Positions 17,713 through 28,139 of a DNA stretch of 64,000 nt are shown one piece after another; position 1 is the stretch's first letter, and the number at the start of each line of letters is the position of its first letter. The DNA lies in assembly GCA_902776035.1 (NCBI GenBank), contig CACYOO010000007.1, forward strand, positions 62,001-126,000, in the 5' to 3' direction. Below the pieces are notes generated by a model, which did not search any database, was not told the DNA's origin, and saw only the letters and a program-made list of their open reading frames with translations. This DNA comes from an uncultured bacterium (lineage in GTDB: Bacteria; Cyanobacteriota; Vampirovibrionia; Gastranaerophilales; Gastranaerophilaceae). The translations under genes and the position numbers were made by a program.

Positions 17713-17732
17713 TTCTATAAAGGTGAAAAGAT

Positions 17733-18101
17733 ATGATACAACAAGAATCAAGATTAGTAGTAGCAGATAATACAGGTGCAAAAGAATTATTAACTATCCG
17801 TGTAATGGGCAGTTCAAATAAAAAGTTTGCAGCTGTAGGTGATGTTATTATCGCAACTGTAAAAGATGCAACTCCAAATATGACAGTTAAAAAGTCAGAA
17901 GTTGTACGTGCAGTTATCGTAAGAACAAAAGCCGATATTAAACGTCAAGACGGTTCGGTAATTCGTTTTGATGAAAATGCTGCGGTAATAATAAACAAAG
18001 ACGGCAACCCTAGAGGAACCCGTGTATTTGGGCCGGTAGCAAGAGAATTAAGAGACAAAAACTTTATGAAAATTGTTTCTTTAGCACCGGAAGTAATTTA
18101 G
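17733..18101 (+). CDS. rplN: 50S ribosomal protein L14
   Basis: 122 residues, exact family length, beginning [19 protein letters not shown], with [20 protein letters not shown] at the end. Interface protein near the factor-binding site. AAAGGTG precedes the ATG. Confidence 0.98.
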   Translation: MIQQESRLVVADNTGAKELLTIRVMGSSNKKFAAVGDVIIATVKDATPNMTVKKSEVVRAVIVRTKADIKRQDGSVIRFDENAAVIINKDGNPRGTRVFGPVARELRDKNFMKIVSLAPEVI

Positions 18102-18169
18102 TAATTTACAACAGATTATGTCTGTAGTAGAATTTTAGTACAGAATATATCATGCCAAAGGAGAAAATT

Positions 18170-18508
18170 ATGGCAAACAGTAATAAAAAATCTTTGCAAG
18201 TAAAAACAGGCGATAGAGTAATGGTTATCGCAGGCAAAGACAAAGGTAAATCAGGTAACGTAAAAAAGACAGTACCTTCAAAATCACAAGTATTTGTTGA
18301 AGGTTTAAATATGGTAACACATGCACAAAAGGCAAACCCAATGGCAAACATTCAAGGTGGTTTAGTAAAAATGGAAGCAGCTTTGGATAGTTCAAATGTT
18401 ATGATAGTATGTCCTGCTTGTGAAAAAGTTACAAAAGTAAAACATGAAGTACAAGATGGTAAAAAAGTTCGTGTTTGTAAGAAATGCGGAGAAAAATTGG
18501 ATGTATAG
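18170..18508 (+). CDS. rplX: 50S ribosomal protein L24 with zinc ribbon
   Basis: 112 residues from the ATG at 18170. An upstream ATG at 18152 lies ahead of the AAGGAG site, so it is not the start. The KOW domain (KTGDRVMVIAGKDKGKSGNV) is followed by a C-terminal zinc ribbon with CPAC and CKKC, the cysteine-containing form of L24. One of the first proteins to assemble the large subunit. Confidence 0.95.
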   Translation: MANSNKKSLQVKTGDRVMVIAGKDKGKSGNVKKTVPSKSQVFVEGLNMVTHAQKANPMANIQGGLVKMEAALDSSNVMIVCPACEKVTKVKHEVQDGKKVRVCKKCGEKLDV

Positions 18509-18561
18509 TGCAGGATATATTATCTTGGCATAAATCATCTTAGATATTAGAGGAAAATAAA

Positions 18562-19125
18562 ATGGCAATAACTAAAAGTTTAAGAAAAAAATACGAAGAA
18601 GACGTAAAAAAAGCAATGGTTGAAAAGTTTGGATATAAGAACGATTTAACTATACCAAGATTAAGCAAGATTGTATTGAATATGGGTGTTGGAGAAGCAT
18701 CTCACAATACAAAAATTGCAGATGTAATACAAGGTCAATTGACAAAAATTGCAGGTCAAAAGGCAGTTGTTACAAAGGCAAAAAAATCAATAGCAACATT
18801 CAAGTTAAGAGAAGGTATGCCTGTTGGAGCAATGGTTACATTACGTGGTGAAAGAATGTACGATTTTCTTCAAAAATTAATTTGTGTTGTACTTCCAAGA
18901 ATCAGAGACTTTAGAGGTATAAGTGCAAAAAGTTTTGACGGTCGTGGAAATTACACATTAGGTTTAAAAGAACAAGCATTGTTCCCTGAAATTACTTATG
19001 AAGAAGTTGATTTAGTAAAGGGTATGAATGTTTCAGTTATTACAACGGCAAAAACTGATGAGGAAGCAAGAGAGTTGCTTAGATTATTAGGTATGCCATT
19101 CAAGGGATTAGATTTAGTAAGATAA
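18562..19125 (+). CDS. rplE: 50S ribosomal protein L5
   Basis: 187 residues with [16 protein letters not shown] and the conserved [17 protein letters not shown]. Binds 5S rRNA. GAGGA precedes the ATG; 53 bp from rplX. Confidence 0.97.
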   Translation: MAITKSLRKKYEEDVKKAMVEKFGYKNDLTIPRLSKIVLNMGVGEASHNTKIADVIQGQLTKIAGQKAVVTKAKKSIATFKLREGMPVGAMVTLRGERMYDFLQKLICVVLPRIRDFRGISAKSFDGRGNYTLGLKEQALFPEITYEEVDLVKGMNVSVITTAKTDEEARELLRLLGMPFKGLDLVR

Positions 19126-19143
19126 TAAAAAGGAGTATATATC

Positions 19144-19350
19144 GTGGCAAAAAAAGCGATGATTAATAAAGAAGCAAAACGTGAAGCATTAGCAGCTGCT
19201 GGTAAATATCCAAAAGTAAGATTGCATAACAGATGTAGTATTTGTGGCAGACCTCATGGTTACCACAGAGATTTTGGTCTTTGCAGAATTTGCTTGAGAA
19301 AAATGGCTCATCAAGGTTTGTTACCTGGTGTTACAAAAGCAAGCTGGTAA
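19144..19350 (+). CDS. rpsN: 30S ribosomal protein S14, zinc-binding type
   Basis: 68 residues, slightly longer than the usual 61 because of an N-terminal extension. Two CxxC pairs ([10 protein letters not shown] and [10 protein letters not shown]) make it the zinc (type Z) form. It starts at GTG after AAAAGGAG. It is the last ribosomal gene of this block: a terminator follows, where rpsH, rplF, rplR, rpsE and so on would be expected. Confidence 0.96.
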   Translation: MAKKAMINKEAKREALAAAGKYPKVRLHNRCSICGRPHGYHRDFGLCRICLRKMAHQGLLPGVTKASW

Positions 19351-19372
19351 TTAATTTTTTAAAATAATGTAT

Positions 19373-19404
19373 AAAGAACTACTATTATTGATAGTAGTTC
19401 TTTT
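19373..19404 (+). terminator. Terminator ending the S10/spc block
   Basis: A 12-bp stem (AAAGAACTACTA and its complement), 7-nt loop and TTTT run, 22 bp after rpsN. It confirms that the operon ends here. Confidence 0.88.
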
Positions 19405-19457
19405 GTTGTTAGAACTTGTTATTTATGGTATTTTTATTATGGGCGAGGTAAAATCTT

Positions 19458-21122
19458 TTGAAAAATAATATAAAGTATTATATATTTCTTGTTTTAATTA
19501 TTATATTTGGCTTTGCAATACGGCTTATTAATTTGGATAAAAATGGCGGATTGTGGTATGATGAAATAACTATTTATTCGATATCTCAAAATTTTAGTGG
19601 TGATTTAAAACGATTTTTACAATTTCCTATCTATTACGTTTTTTATAAATTTTGGATTTGCATATTAGGGAACAGTGATTTTGTAATAAGGTTGATGTCT
19701 GTAATTTTTGATATTTTATCTTTATTTATGACATTTATTTTGACTAAAAATATATATAAAATATTTTCTAATGATGAAATTCAGTCAATAAAAGCGGGAT
19801 TAGTTTCATCATCATTATATGCGGTAAATTCTTCATTTATATACTACGCTCAAGAAGCTAAATTTTATTCCTTTACTTTTTTTGCGGTATTATTATTTTT
19901 TATATTTTGGATTAAGTTTTTAGATAAGAATTGTTCTAAAATAAATTTTGTTTTATTTTATTTGTCAACTTTAATTCTTTTGTATTCTAATACTTGTCAG
20001 ATAGTATTAATCATGTTTGCATTTATACTAATGACAGTGTTATTTGTAAAAAGAAATATTATTAAGCAAAAACTTTCTTATTTAATGATTTTGTCCACTG
20101 TATTTATACCTTTAATCATTTTTTTAATAAGGATTAAAGGTTATTTTACGGGAAACTTTGATGCGGTTGTTTTTGACAATTCTTTTACTTTATCAGTATT
20201 TCAAAATTATTTTTCGCCAATACTTATCGGGGTGCAAAATAACGTATTAAACTATCAGAAATTTTTAATTAAACATTTATTAGATATAAAATATCTTGTT
20301 TATGTGTTGATACCTGTTATAATTTCCATTTTTGGGATTTTATATTCTGTAAAAAAATCTGTTATATGCAGATATTTATTTTTAATTTGTAGTTTATATT
20401 TAGTATTTCATTTGATTTTGCCATTATTTAGTTCATATAAGCCGCTTGTAAGGTATACTTTATTTGTATTACCGATATTTATATCGCTTTTGGCTGTTGG
20501 ACTGAAGGTATTAACAAATAAATATTTAAAAAGATGCTTATTTGCTGTTTTAATTTTTATCAATGCTTTTTGTTTAATTTTGCCGTCAAGTGCATTGTTT
20601 ATACAAAGACCGGATGGATATAAAACTCTTGCTGATTTTTTAAAGGTGAATAATATTCCAAATAATGCAAATTTTATTTTGCCTATTAGAGAGAACCTTT
20701 TAGATAAATACTATAAAATAAGAGGTGAAAAATTAAGTTTATATATCCTTAATTCAGATGCAGCACAAAAAACTTATCTTACAAATGATGAAATTAACGG
20801 ATTAAAAAATGATAATGGTAATAAGCAAATTTATTATAAGAGATTTTTAACTAATGATAAAATATCAGAAGAATTTATAAAGTTTGTCGATGAAAAATTT
20901 TCTGTTAATAAGCCAATTGTGCTTATTACAGATAAAAGTATATGCGTTTTTAATAATCAGCAAATCTCACAAATAGTTCAATCCAGTCATTATAGCAATT
21001 ATGCTTTGCAGTTTTTAAGGTTATCAAAATTAAATAATGATTTATTAAAAGTTTTAAAATTAAGATTTAAAAGATATGATGTTTACAATTCTGATATGTG
21101 GGATGTTTATGTGTTTTATTAA
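19458..21122 (+). CDS. Membrane glycosyltransferase, PMT_2/GT39-like
   Basis: 554 residues with about ten hydrophobic helices. The first extracytoplasmic loop has DKNGGLWYDEITIY, whose acidic pair matches the catalytic Asp/Glu of polyprenyl-phosphate-sugar glycosyltransferases (ArnT/PMT superfamily). A soluble tail of about 170 residues ends DMWDVYVFY. It would transfer a sugar from a lipid carrier to an extracytoplasmic acceptor, unknown here. The start is TTG, with GGCGAGG at correct spacing; the nearby ATG at 19439 runs into a stop. It sits where rpsH is normally found, behind the ribosomal terminator. Confidence 0.75.
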   Translation: MKNNIKYYIFLVLIIIFGFAIRLINLDKNGGLWYDEITIYSISQNFSGDLKRFLQFPIYYVFYKFWICILGNSDFVIRLMSVIFDILSLFMTFILTKNIYKIFSNDEIQSIKAGLVSSSLYAVNSSFIYYAQEAKFYSFTFFAVLLFFIFWIKFLDKNCSKINFVLFYLSTLILLYSNTCQIVLIMFAFILMTVLFVKRNIIKQKLSYLMILSTVFIPLIIFLIRIKGYFTGNFDAVVFDNSFTLSVFQNYFSPILIGVQNNVLNYQKFLIKHLLDIKYLVYVLIPVIISIFGILYSVKKSVICRYLFLICSLYLVFHLILPLFSSYKPLVRYTLFVLPIFISLLAVGLKVLTNKYLKRCLFAVLIFINAFCLILPSSALFIQRPDGYKTLADFLKVNNIPNNANFILPIRENLLDKYYKIRGEKLSLYILNSDAAQKTYLTNDEINGLKNDNGNKQIYYKRFLTNDKISEEFIKFVDEKFSVNKPIVLITDKSICVFNNQQISQIVQSSHYSNYALQFLRLSKLNNDLLKVLKLRFKRYDVYNSDMWDVYVFY

Positions 21123-21319
21123 GATTTATTAAGCTTTATAAAATTAAAAAGGCAATTTCAGTGAACAAAAAACGTTTATATAGATGTAAGAGAGCAGAGA
21201 ATAACTTCATTGCTCAGTGATATACATTATCATGAAAGGATATGTAAACAAAGATTTTTTAATAGTAAAGGAATAGGAAAATAATAAAGTAAAATAGGAT
21301 TGGTTAGTAAAGATTTAAA

Positions 21320-21345
21320 AGCTTTCGCAAGGGAGCTATTTTTTT
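21320..21345 (+). terminator. Terminator with GNRA loop
   Basis: AGCTTTC/GGGAGCT stem (two G-U pairs) capped by GCAA, followed by seven Ts on the plus strand. It ends the transcript of the glycosyltransferase or a separate RNA in the preceding 200 nt, in which I see no ORF. Confidence 0.65.
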
Positions 21346-21360
21346 ATGTGAAATTAATAT

Positions 21361-22971
21361 TTAATCTTCTTTTTGAGGTTTTAGTTCAATAACTTCTTCA
21401 CCATAAGTTAAATTTCTACCAATAGCTTTTTCTAAATCAGATTTTGCACAATTATATTCATATAGTGCATTATAATATGTGCTTTGGGCATTTAAATAAG
21501 CAACTTGAGCTTCTTTCATTTCAATAGGATCACTAACTCCTACTTTGTATCTTCCTGCAGATATTTCATAATTTTCTTTTGCTTGTTTCATACCAAGAGT
21601 TGCTACCGGTATTTGATTTTTCTTTTCAATAAGAGTTAAATAAGCTGTTTGAATTTCAAGTTGTATTGCATTTTCAGTTTCTATAGCATTTGCCATTTCT
21701 TTTGAATATAGGGCTCTTGCTTCTTTAATCTGGTTATAAATCTTCATACCGTTTACAGCAGGAAAATCTAAATATCCACCAATGCTATAACCGTGATTAC
21801 TTGTCCAACCACGACCACCTTCTGCTATATTACCTTGAAATGTCAAACTTGGAAAATATGCTTTTTTAGTAAGTTTTAATGATTGTCTTGCGGATTCAAC
21901 TTTTAATTTAGCTGCTTTCAAATCCGGTCTTGATTCATTTGCGATTTTCATTGCCTCATCTAGTGTAACTTCAAAAGGTACAAACTTTAAACGTTCCTGT
22001 ATGTTGTATGTTGTATTATAGTCAATACCCATAACTTTATTTAAATTTGCTACAGCTATATTTACAGCATTTTTTGCTTGAATAAGTTGTAATTTTGCAT
22101 TGCTTAAATTAACTTCTGCAATTGTAACATCAACTTTTGGATTTGAACCTATCTCATAAAATGCCTTTGCTTGATTATAAAATAACTCAAATTTGCTAAC
22201 ATTATCTTCTCTGACCCTTTCTTCTTCATAAGCAAGTAAAAGACCGTAATACCTGTTTTTAGTCTGATTTACTATATTATTTACAACACTTGTTAAATTT
22301 TCTTGTGCTGTTTTATAATTTACCTTACTTATTGTAACTTTATTTTGAGTTACTCCAAAGTCATATATCAATTGAGATAAAGATATTTGACCTAAAATAT
22401 AATATGTATAAACAGAATCTTGCGAACCGATAGCATCTGCAAATAATAAGTTTCTGTTTCTTGATACATTTGTAGTCCAACCTAATGTTGGAAAATAGTT
22501 TGACCACGCTAATTTTATTCTTGCATCGTAAGCAGAAACATCTTCTATTGCGGCTCTAATTTGAGGATTATTGCCAAGTGCAAATTTAATACAATCTTCT
22601 AATGTTACATCTATTGTCTTTTCAACAGAACCTTCTATAACTTTAACATTTCCGTCAGATTTATTATTTTTGTTAGTTTTTTTTGCAGTTTCAACATCTT
22701 TTGTTTTTTCAACCGGATTATCTAATTCTTTTTTTTCAACAGATTCTTGATTTTCAGTTTTAGTTTTTGAATTTTCTTTTTTTATATCTGCATAAAGAGG
22801 ATGAGTTTTTGTAAAAGGGGCTATTTTTTCAGAATCAGGATACTCCTGTTCGGAAACTTCATTGCCGACAGGTAATATTTGTTTTTTATCTACTGCAAAT
22901 ACTATTCCTGTTTGAGTTACCCAAAATATAATTAGCATTAAAAATGTGATTATCTTATTTATATTTATCAT
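21361..22971 (-). CDS. TolC-like outer-membrane efflux channel
   Basis: 536 residues. A signal peptide (MININKIITFLMLIIFWVTQT, cleavage near VFA) precedes a charged linker of about 100 residues rich in Lys/Glu/Asn, then two repeats of the outer-membrane efflux protein family (VTLEDCIKFALGNNPQIRAA; DEAMKIANESRPDLKAAKL). It would form the trimeric exit duct for the RND pump. Its ATG overlaps the pump stop as ATGA. No lipobox Cys is visible. Confidence 0.9.
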   Translation of the reverse strand: MININKIITFLMLIIFWVTQTGIVFAVDKKQILPVGNEVSEQEYPDSEKIAPFTKTHPLYADIKKENSKTKTENQESVEKKELDNPVEKTKDVETAKKTNKNNKSDGNVKVIEGSVEKTIDVTLEDCIKFALGNNPQIRAAIEDVSAYDARIKLAWSNYFPTLGWTTNVSRNRNLLFADAIGSQDSVYTYYILGQISLSQLIYDFGVTQNKVTISKVNYKTAQENLTSVVNNIVNQTKNRYYGLLLAYEEERVREDNVSKFELFYNQAKAFYEIGSNPKVDVTIAEVNLSNAKLQLIQAKNAVNIAVANLNKVMGIDYNTTYNIQERLKFVPFEVTLDEAMKIANESRPDLKAAKLKVESARQSLKLTKKAYFPSLTFQGNIAEGGRGWTSNHGYSIGGYLDFPAVNGMKIYNQIKEARALYSKEMANAIETENAIQLEIQTAYLTLIEKKNQIPVATLGMKQAKENYEISAGRYKVGVSDPIEMKEAQVAYLNAQSTYYNALYEYNCAKSDLEKAIGRNLTYGEEVIELKPQKED

Positions 22972-25900
22972 TTTTTAAACCCCATATGAAGTTTTGCTTT
23001 TATATTGTCCAAAAATCTTTTTAAACCGGTATCTTCTGTTAAAAAGTTATGAGAATTTTTCTTCATTCTTTCTATACAAACGAAAAATCCCGGTACAAGC
23101 AGTGTTCCTAAAAATGCAACTGCAATCATACCTGCAAAAACTGTTGTACCAACGGAATGCCTGCTTACGGAACCTGCACCTGAAGCAACAACGAGAGGAA
23201 ATACTCCTAAAATAAATGCGATATTTGTCATCATAACGGCTCTAAATCTTAAATGTGCTGCTTGCATAGCTGCTTTTATTTCATCACCGCCATTTTCAAT
23301 AAATGCGTCTTTAGCAAATTCAACAATTAATATTGCCTGTTTAGTACTTAATCCTATTAACATAATAAGACCTATTTGACAGTATAAATCAAGCGAATAT
23401 CCGCAAATATACTGCCCGAATAAAGCTCCTACCAAAGATACAGGTGCAACCATCATAACTGCAATAGGAAGTGTCCAACTTTCATACAGAGCAACAAGGA
23501 ACAAATATACAAATATTAATGCTAAAGCAAGGATGAAACCTATTTGACCTGTTGATTCTTTTTCTTGTAATGATGTACCTGACCAAGAAAATCCCATATC
23601 CTCAGGTAAAACTTCTTCAGATATTTTTTCCATTCGTTTCATTGCTTGACCTGATGATATATTTTTTGCACCTTGCCCGTTAATAGTTACAGCATTGTAC
23701 ATATTAAATCTGGTTAAGCTATATGGAGCAACTGTCGGTTCAAGTGTTACCATACTTGATAATGGAACCATTTTTCCTTCATTATTTTTTACAAATAATC
23801 GCTTTAAGTCAGCTTCTTTTGTTCTAAAGTCTGCATCTGCCTGCATCATTACACGATATACACGACCAAATCTGTTAAAGTCATTTACATAAGTTGTACC
23901 GTAAATAGCAGCCATTGTTGCATAAATTTCAGCGATAGAAACTTTTTGTGCCATTGCCTGTTTTTCATTTATTTTTACAAGAATTTGAGGTAAAGATGCA
24001 GTATATGTTGTAAATACACTTGTTAAATCCTTATCTTGGTTTGCAGCTCTGATTAATTTCATAGCTTCAACAAACAATTCTTGAGGAGTTCTATCACCTT
24101 TATCAAGCAATTGATATTCAAAACCGCCTAAATTTCCTAAACCCGGAATAGCAGGAGGTGAAAATGCAACAACCATAGCTGCAGGATAATTTCCAAACCT
24201 GTTTCTTATTTCTTGAATAATTGATTCAGCTTGTTCTTCTCTTTTTTTACGCTGACTCCAAGGTCTTAATTGTGCAACAATAAAGCCGGAATTTTCACCT
24301 GCAAAGCCCACAAGGTTAATTGTTTGTCTAACTCCTGGCATTTGCTTTATCTGTTTTTCAAGACCTACAACGACCTCTTTTGTTCTTACGGTTGAAGAAC
24401 CATCAGGTAACTGAATTTGTACTAATACAGCACCCTTATCTTCTGTCGGTATAAAGCCCGTAGGTATTATATATGCCATAACAATTACAAATAAAATTAT
24501 AACAACTAATGCAGATAATGTTTTTTTAGGTGATTCAACGAAGTATTTACATAACTCTAAATACTTTGTTCTGACATCATTAAACCAATTGTTGAATTTT
24601 TTTATAATTGGTTTTTCATTATCTAAATCCTCTTTTCCTTTTAATATCATAGCACATAAAGCAGGTGTCAAAGAAAGAGCAACTAAAGTAGATAAACCCA
24701 TAGAACAAGCAATACATACAGCAAATTGCTGGAACATTTTACCGTTAATTCCGGGCATAAAACAAACAGGCACAAATACTGCCATAAGAACTAATGATGT
24801 TGCAATAACCGCACTTGTAACTTCCTGCATTGTTACAATTGTCGCATCTCTTGGGGATTTACCTTCCTGAATATGCCTTTGAGAGTTTTCAAGTACAACA
24901 ATAGCATCATCTACTACAAGTCCTACCGCTAAAACTAATCCAAATAACAATAAAAGGTTTATAGAGAAATTTAAAATACCTAAAAATATAAATACACCGA
25001 TTAACGATACAGGAATTGCACATAACGGAATAAATGCAGCTCTCATTGTTCCTAAGAAAACATAAGTAACAATGGCAACTAAGATAATCGCAAGCCCGAT
25101 AGCATGTTCCACTTCTCCTATTGATTCTCTGATGAAATCTGTTTCATCGTGTTCAATATTGTATTCAAGTCCTTTAGGGAATGATTTACTTAATTCTTTC
25201 ATTCTCTGAGATATTTTATTTGCAACATCAATTGAATTTGCTTCCGGTAATTGGTTTACAACGATAATAGCATTTCTTTTACCGCCTATATAACCATCCA
25301 TTGAATAAGATTCCGCACCAAGTTCAACCCTTGCAATATCTTTTAATTTTACATTTGAACCGTTTGGTCGAGAATATACAATTATATCCTCAAATTCTTT
25401 AGCAGTTTTTAATCTTCCCTTTGTTCTTAGAGTAAATTTTATATCCTGCCTTGTAACAAGAGGTTCTGCACCAAGTTCACCAACAGGGGCTTGTGTATTT
25501 TGAGCCCGAATAGCATTTGCAACTTCCGTTGCAGATATACCATAATCAGCCATCTTAACAGGATCAAGCCAAATTCTCATAGAATATGCCGATGAACCAA
25601 ATACACTAACGTTACTAACACCCTTTATACGAGCAAGTTCATCTTTTATATAAATTGCGGCATAGTTTGCTATATAAAGCGAGTCAAAAAGATTTTTAGG
25701 TGATGTAACAGACATCATTAAAATACCCGGCCCGCCACGTTTTTTTCTTACGGTTAAGCCGTATGTTCTAACTTCAGCAGGTAATCGGGGTGTTACAAGT
25801 TGAAGTCGGTTGTTTACGTTAATAACAGCCATATCAGGATCAGTTCCAACTTCAAAGTAAATATTCAATGTATATGAACCATCCTGAGAACTTGAAGACA

Positions 25901-26159
25901 TATATATCATATCTTCAACACCGTTTAATTGTGCCTCAATTGGAGTTGCAACGGTATCTCTTACAACATCTGAATTTGCACCTGTATATGTAGCAGAAAC
26001 TTCAACCTGAGGAGGTGTAATTGACGGATAATCCTCTAAAGGCAGTGTTGTCATAGTTATTAAACCCGCAAGTACAATAACAAGTGATACTACTATTGCA
26101 AATTTAGGTCTGTCTATGAATAAATTTACCTTATTTTTTTCTTTTTTATCATCTGCCAT
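22968..26159 (-). CDS. RND multidrug efflux pump (AcrB/HAE1 family)
   Basis: 1063 residues, full length. TM1 is at residues about 13-33. The proton-relay acidic pair lies in AVGLVVDDAIVVLEN and the partner Lys in GLSTKQAILIVEFAKD. The porter-domain signatures of the hydrophobe/amphiphile efflux class are present (LPLEDYPSITPPQVEVSATY). It exports hydrophobic compounds across both membranes with the adaptor and the TolC-like channel. Its ATG overlaps the adaptor stop (TAATG). Confidence 0.95.
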   Translation of the reverse strand: MADDKKEKNKVNLFIDRPKFAIVVSLVIVLAGLITMTTLPLEDYPSITPPQVEVSATYTGANSDVVRDTVATPIEAQLNGVEDMIYMSSSSQDGSYTLNIYFEVGTDPDMAVINVNNRLQLVTPRLPAEVRTYGLTVRKKRGGPGILMMSVTSPKNLFDSLYIANYAAIYIKDELARIKGVSNVSVFGSSAYSMRIWLDPVKMADYGISATEVANAIRAQNTQAPVGELGAEPLVTRQDIKFTLRTKGRLKTAKEFEDIIVYSRPNGSNVKLKDIARVELGAESYSMDGYIGGKRNAIIVVNQLPEANSIDVANKISQRMKELSKSFPKGLEYNIEHDETDFIRESIGEVEHAIGLAIILVAIVTYVFLGTMRAAFIPLCAIPVSLIGVFIFLGILNFSINLLLLFGLVLAVGLVVDDAIVVLENSQRHIQEGKSPRDATIVTMQEVTSAVIATSLVLMAVFVPVCFMPGINGKMFQQFAVCIACSMGLSTLVALSLTPALCAMILKGKEDLDNEKPIIKKFNNWFNDVRTKYLELCKYFVESPKKTLSALVVIILFVIVMAYIIPTGFIPTEDKGAVLVQIQLPDGSSTVRTKEVVVGLEKQIKQMPGVRQTINLVGFAGENSGFIVAQLRPWSQRKKREEQAESIIQEIRNRFGNYPAAMVVAFSPPAIPGLGNLGGFEYQLLDKGDRTPQELFVEAMKLIRAANQDKDLTSVFTTYTASLPQILVKINEKQAMAQKVSIAEIYATMAAIYGTTYVNDFNRFGRVYRVMMQADADFRTKEADLKRLFVKNNEGKMVPLSSMVTLEPTVAPYSLTRFNMYNAVTINGQGAKNISSGQAMKRMEKISEEVLPEDMGFSWSGTSLQEKESTGQIGFILALALIFVYLFLVALYESWTLPIAVMMVAPVSLVGALFGQYICGYSLDLYCQIGLIMLIGLSTKQAILIVEFAKDAFIENGGDEIKAAMQAAHLRFRAVMMTNIAFILGVFPLVVASGAGSVSRHSVGTTVFAGMIAVAFLGTLLVPGFFVCIERMKKNSHNFLTEDTGLKRFLDNIKAKLHMGFKK

Positions 26160-27373
26160 TATTTTTTACTTTTTGCATCCTTTTTTACATTTGAATCTTT
26201 AGCCGGAACTTCTGTTTGATCATGTGGCTTTGCAGTCATAGCTGCTATTTCTTCTTTTGTTAATTCTCTTACCGGTTCTCCCGGTATAACCTTTTGCAAT
26301 CCTGTTACAATTATTCTGTCTCCTGCTTTCAAACCCTCTTTTACTATCCAATCCTGTCCATCCTGTCCGTATGTAGTTATATTTTGTATTTGAGGAAGCC
26401 CTTTTTCATCAATCTTATAAACATATTTTGTTTGTGGGTTTTCCATGACTGCTACTGTAGGAACAACAGGCATATTTTCTTTTGATTTTGAGTAAATAAA
26501 TACTGTTGCATAATTTCCGTTTATTAACAAACCATTAGGATTTGGAAATGTTGCTCTTAACATTATTGCTCCTGTCGTAGGATCAACATTGTTATCATGA
26601 AAATCTTGTATTCCTATATAATTATATTTTTCGTTTGATGAAAAATATAAATCTACTTGTCGTTTTACGTTAGCAGTTTTATCTACTCTTAGTAAGTCAT
26701 TATAATTCTTTATATCCAATGGAAAAGAAACATATATCGGATCAACGCTGTTTAATGTAGTCAATGCACCTGTTGTCGGTGTTACATAATTTCCGACCGT
26801 AACTTTCAACATTCCAACTTGTCCTGTTACGGGAGCTTTTATTTTTGTGTAGGAATAATTCCTTAACGCATCTTTGTAAGCACTTGTATTTAATTGAACT
26901 TGTGCTTTATATGAATCTCTTTGAGATAATGTTTCATCATATTTTGCTTTTGAAATATAGTCTTTTTTGACAAGTTCTGTTGCACGAATAAGTTGTTTTT
27001 CATAATAACTTAATTGAGCTTTTGAATTGTCTAAATTTGCTTTTGCCTTATCAACAGCAAGCTTGTACTCTTGCGGTTCAATCTCAAATAAAACTTGTCC
27101 TTTTTGTACTATATCACCTTCATGAAAATACGATTTTATAAGATAGCCGCTTATACGAGTTACAACATCAATTCTTGAAACAGATTGTATTCTTGCAGGT
27201 GCTTCATATTTTTTTATTACATAACGAGTTTCAACAATCTTTGTTACAACACCTAATGCTTTTGCATTTTTTAATCGTTTATCAGATTGCCAACTTGAAT
27301 ATTGATAAAACATAAATCGTGCTAGTACTGCTATTATAAATATCCCTAATGTAATTATTATGATTTTTTTCAT
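26159..27373 (-). CDS. RND periplasmic adaptor (membrane fusion protein)
   Basis: 404 residues. One N-terminal membrane anchor (IIIITLGIFIIAVLARF) replaces the lipobox of AcrA. Then come the first half of a lipoyl domain (GYLIKSYFHEGDIVQKGQVL), an alpha hairpin, the second lipoyl half (YTKIKAPVTGQVGMLKVTVG) and a beta-barrel. The Lys-rich C-terminus is probably disordered. First gene of the adaptor-pump-channel operon. No local regulator gene is adjacent. Confidence 0.92.
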   Translation of the reverse strand: MKKIIIITLGIFIIAVLARFMFYQYSSWQSDKRLKNAKALGVVTKIVETRYVIKKYEAPARIQSVSRIDVVTRISGYLIKSYFHEGDIVQKGQVLFEIEPQEYKLAVDKAKANLDNSKAQLSYYEKQLIRATELVKKDYISKAKYDETLSQRDSYKAQVQLNTSAYKDALRNYSYTKIKAPVTGQVGMLKVTVGNYVTPTTGALTTLNSVDPIYVSFPLDIKNYNDLLRVDKTANVKRQVDLYFSSNEKYNYIGIQDFHDNNVDPTTGAIMLRATFPNPNGLLINGNYATVFIYSKSKENMPVVPTVAVMENPQTKYVYKIDEKGLPQIQNITTYGQDGQDWIVKEGLKAGDRIIVTGLQKVIPGEPVRELTKEEIAAMTAKPHDQTEVPAKDSNVKKDAKSKK

Positions 27374-27590
27374 ATAAAATAATCCCCAAACACAATAAAA
27401 TATATAATATATATTAGCATAAGAATACTAAATAGAACATTATTTTGATTTTATTGTTACATTTGTTACTGTATTATTTATCATTATTAAAATATGTAAA
27501 ACTTTTAAAATATTTATAACAAGTTTTTATATTTTGGCATTTTATTTATATATAGTTGAATATTATATCTGAAAAAATAAGGAGGTTATT

Positions 27591-28031
27591 ATGTATCCAC
27601 ATGTAAACGGTGTTGGAGGAACAAACGGTGCAGGTAATTCCAGACAATCAAACGGCACAACAGGCAGACAAGAATCAAGTTCTCAAGAACCAAGTATTTT
27701 TAGCAGAAAAATGAGTAATGCAAGAGCTGCAGCAGAAGAAGCATCTCAAAAAACTCAACAACACATGGACAGAGTAAAACACTATATTAATCAGGGTTAT
27801 ACTTATGCTCAAGCTATTGAAGCTGCAGAACAAGAAGAAGGCGGTCCTGTAAATAGAGAGCAACTAGTTGAACGACTTGTTAAGCAAGGATATGACAGAG
27901 AAACAGCTGAAAGAGCAATTCCTAGAAACATCGATCAACGTATTGATTATGCACGTGAACAAGGAAGAATCGAAGGTCAAAGAAAAGTAGATGAACTTGA
28001 CCAAAAGCTTAACGGAATTCGCCGTAGATAA
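27591..28031 (+). CDS. Hypothetical helical protein (146 aa)
   Basis: I do not recognise the family. Residues 1-35 are Gly/Asn/Ser/Gln-rich and probably disordered; the rest is strongly helical and charged. Two similar segments (INQGYTYAQAIEAAEQ and VKQGYDRETAERAIPR) look like a pair of UBA-like three-helix units. No signal peptide. A strong AAGGAGG lies 6 nt before the ATG and a good terminator follows, so it is a well-expressed single-gene unit. Confidence 0.7.
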   Translation: MYPHVNGVGGTNGAGNSRQSNGTTGRQESSSQEPSIFSRKMSNARAAAEEASQKTQQHMDRVKHYINQGYTYAQAIEAAEQEEGGPVNREQLVERLVKQGYDRETAERAIPRNIDQRIDYAREQGRIEGQRKVDELDQKLNGIRRR

Positions 28032-28054
28032 TTTAAAATCAAAATTTAACTTTA

Positions 28055-28091
28055 AAATAAGGAATTTACATACAGCGTAAATTCCTTATTT
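28055..28091 (+). terminator. Rho-independent terminator
   Basis: A 15-bp stem (AAATAAGGAATTTAC and its complement) with a 7-nt loop and a T-rich end, 24 bp after the 146-residue gene. Confidence 0.8.
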
Positions 28092-28139
28092 ATTATAAAA
28101 AATATATGTGTTTATTATATTACAAAACTTAAAAAACTC

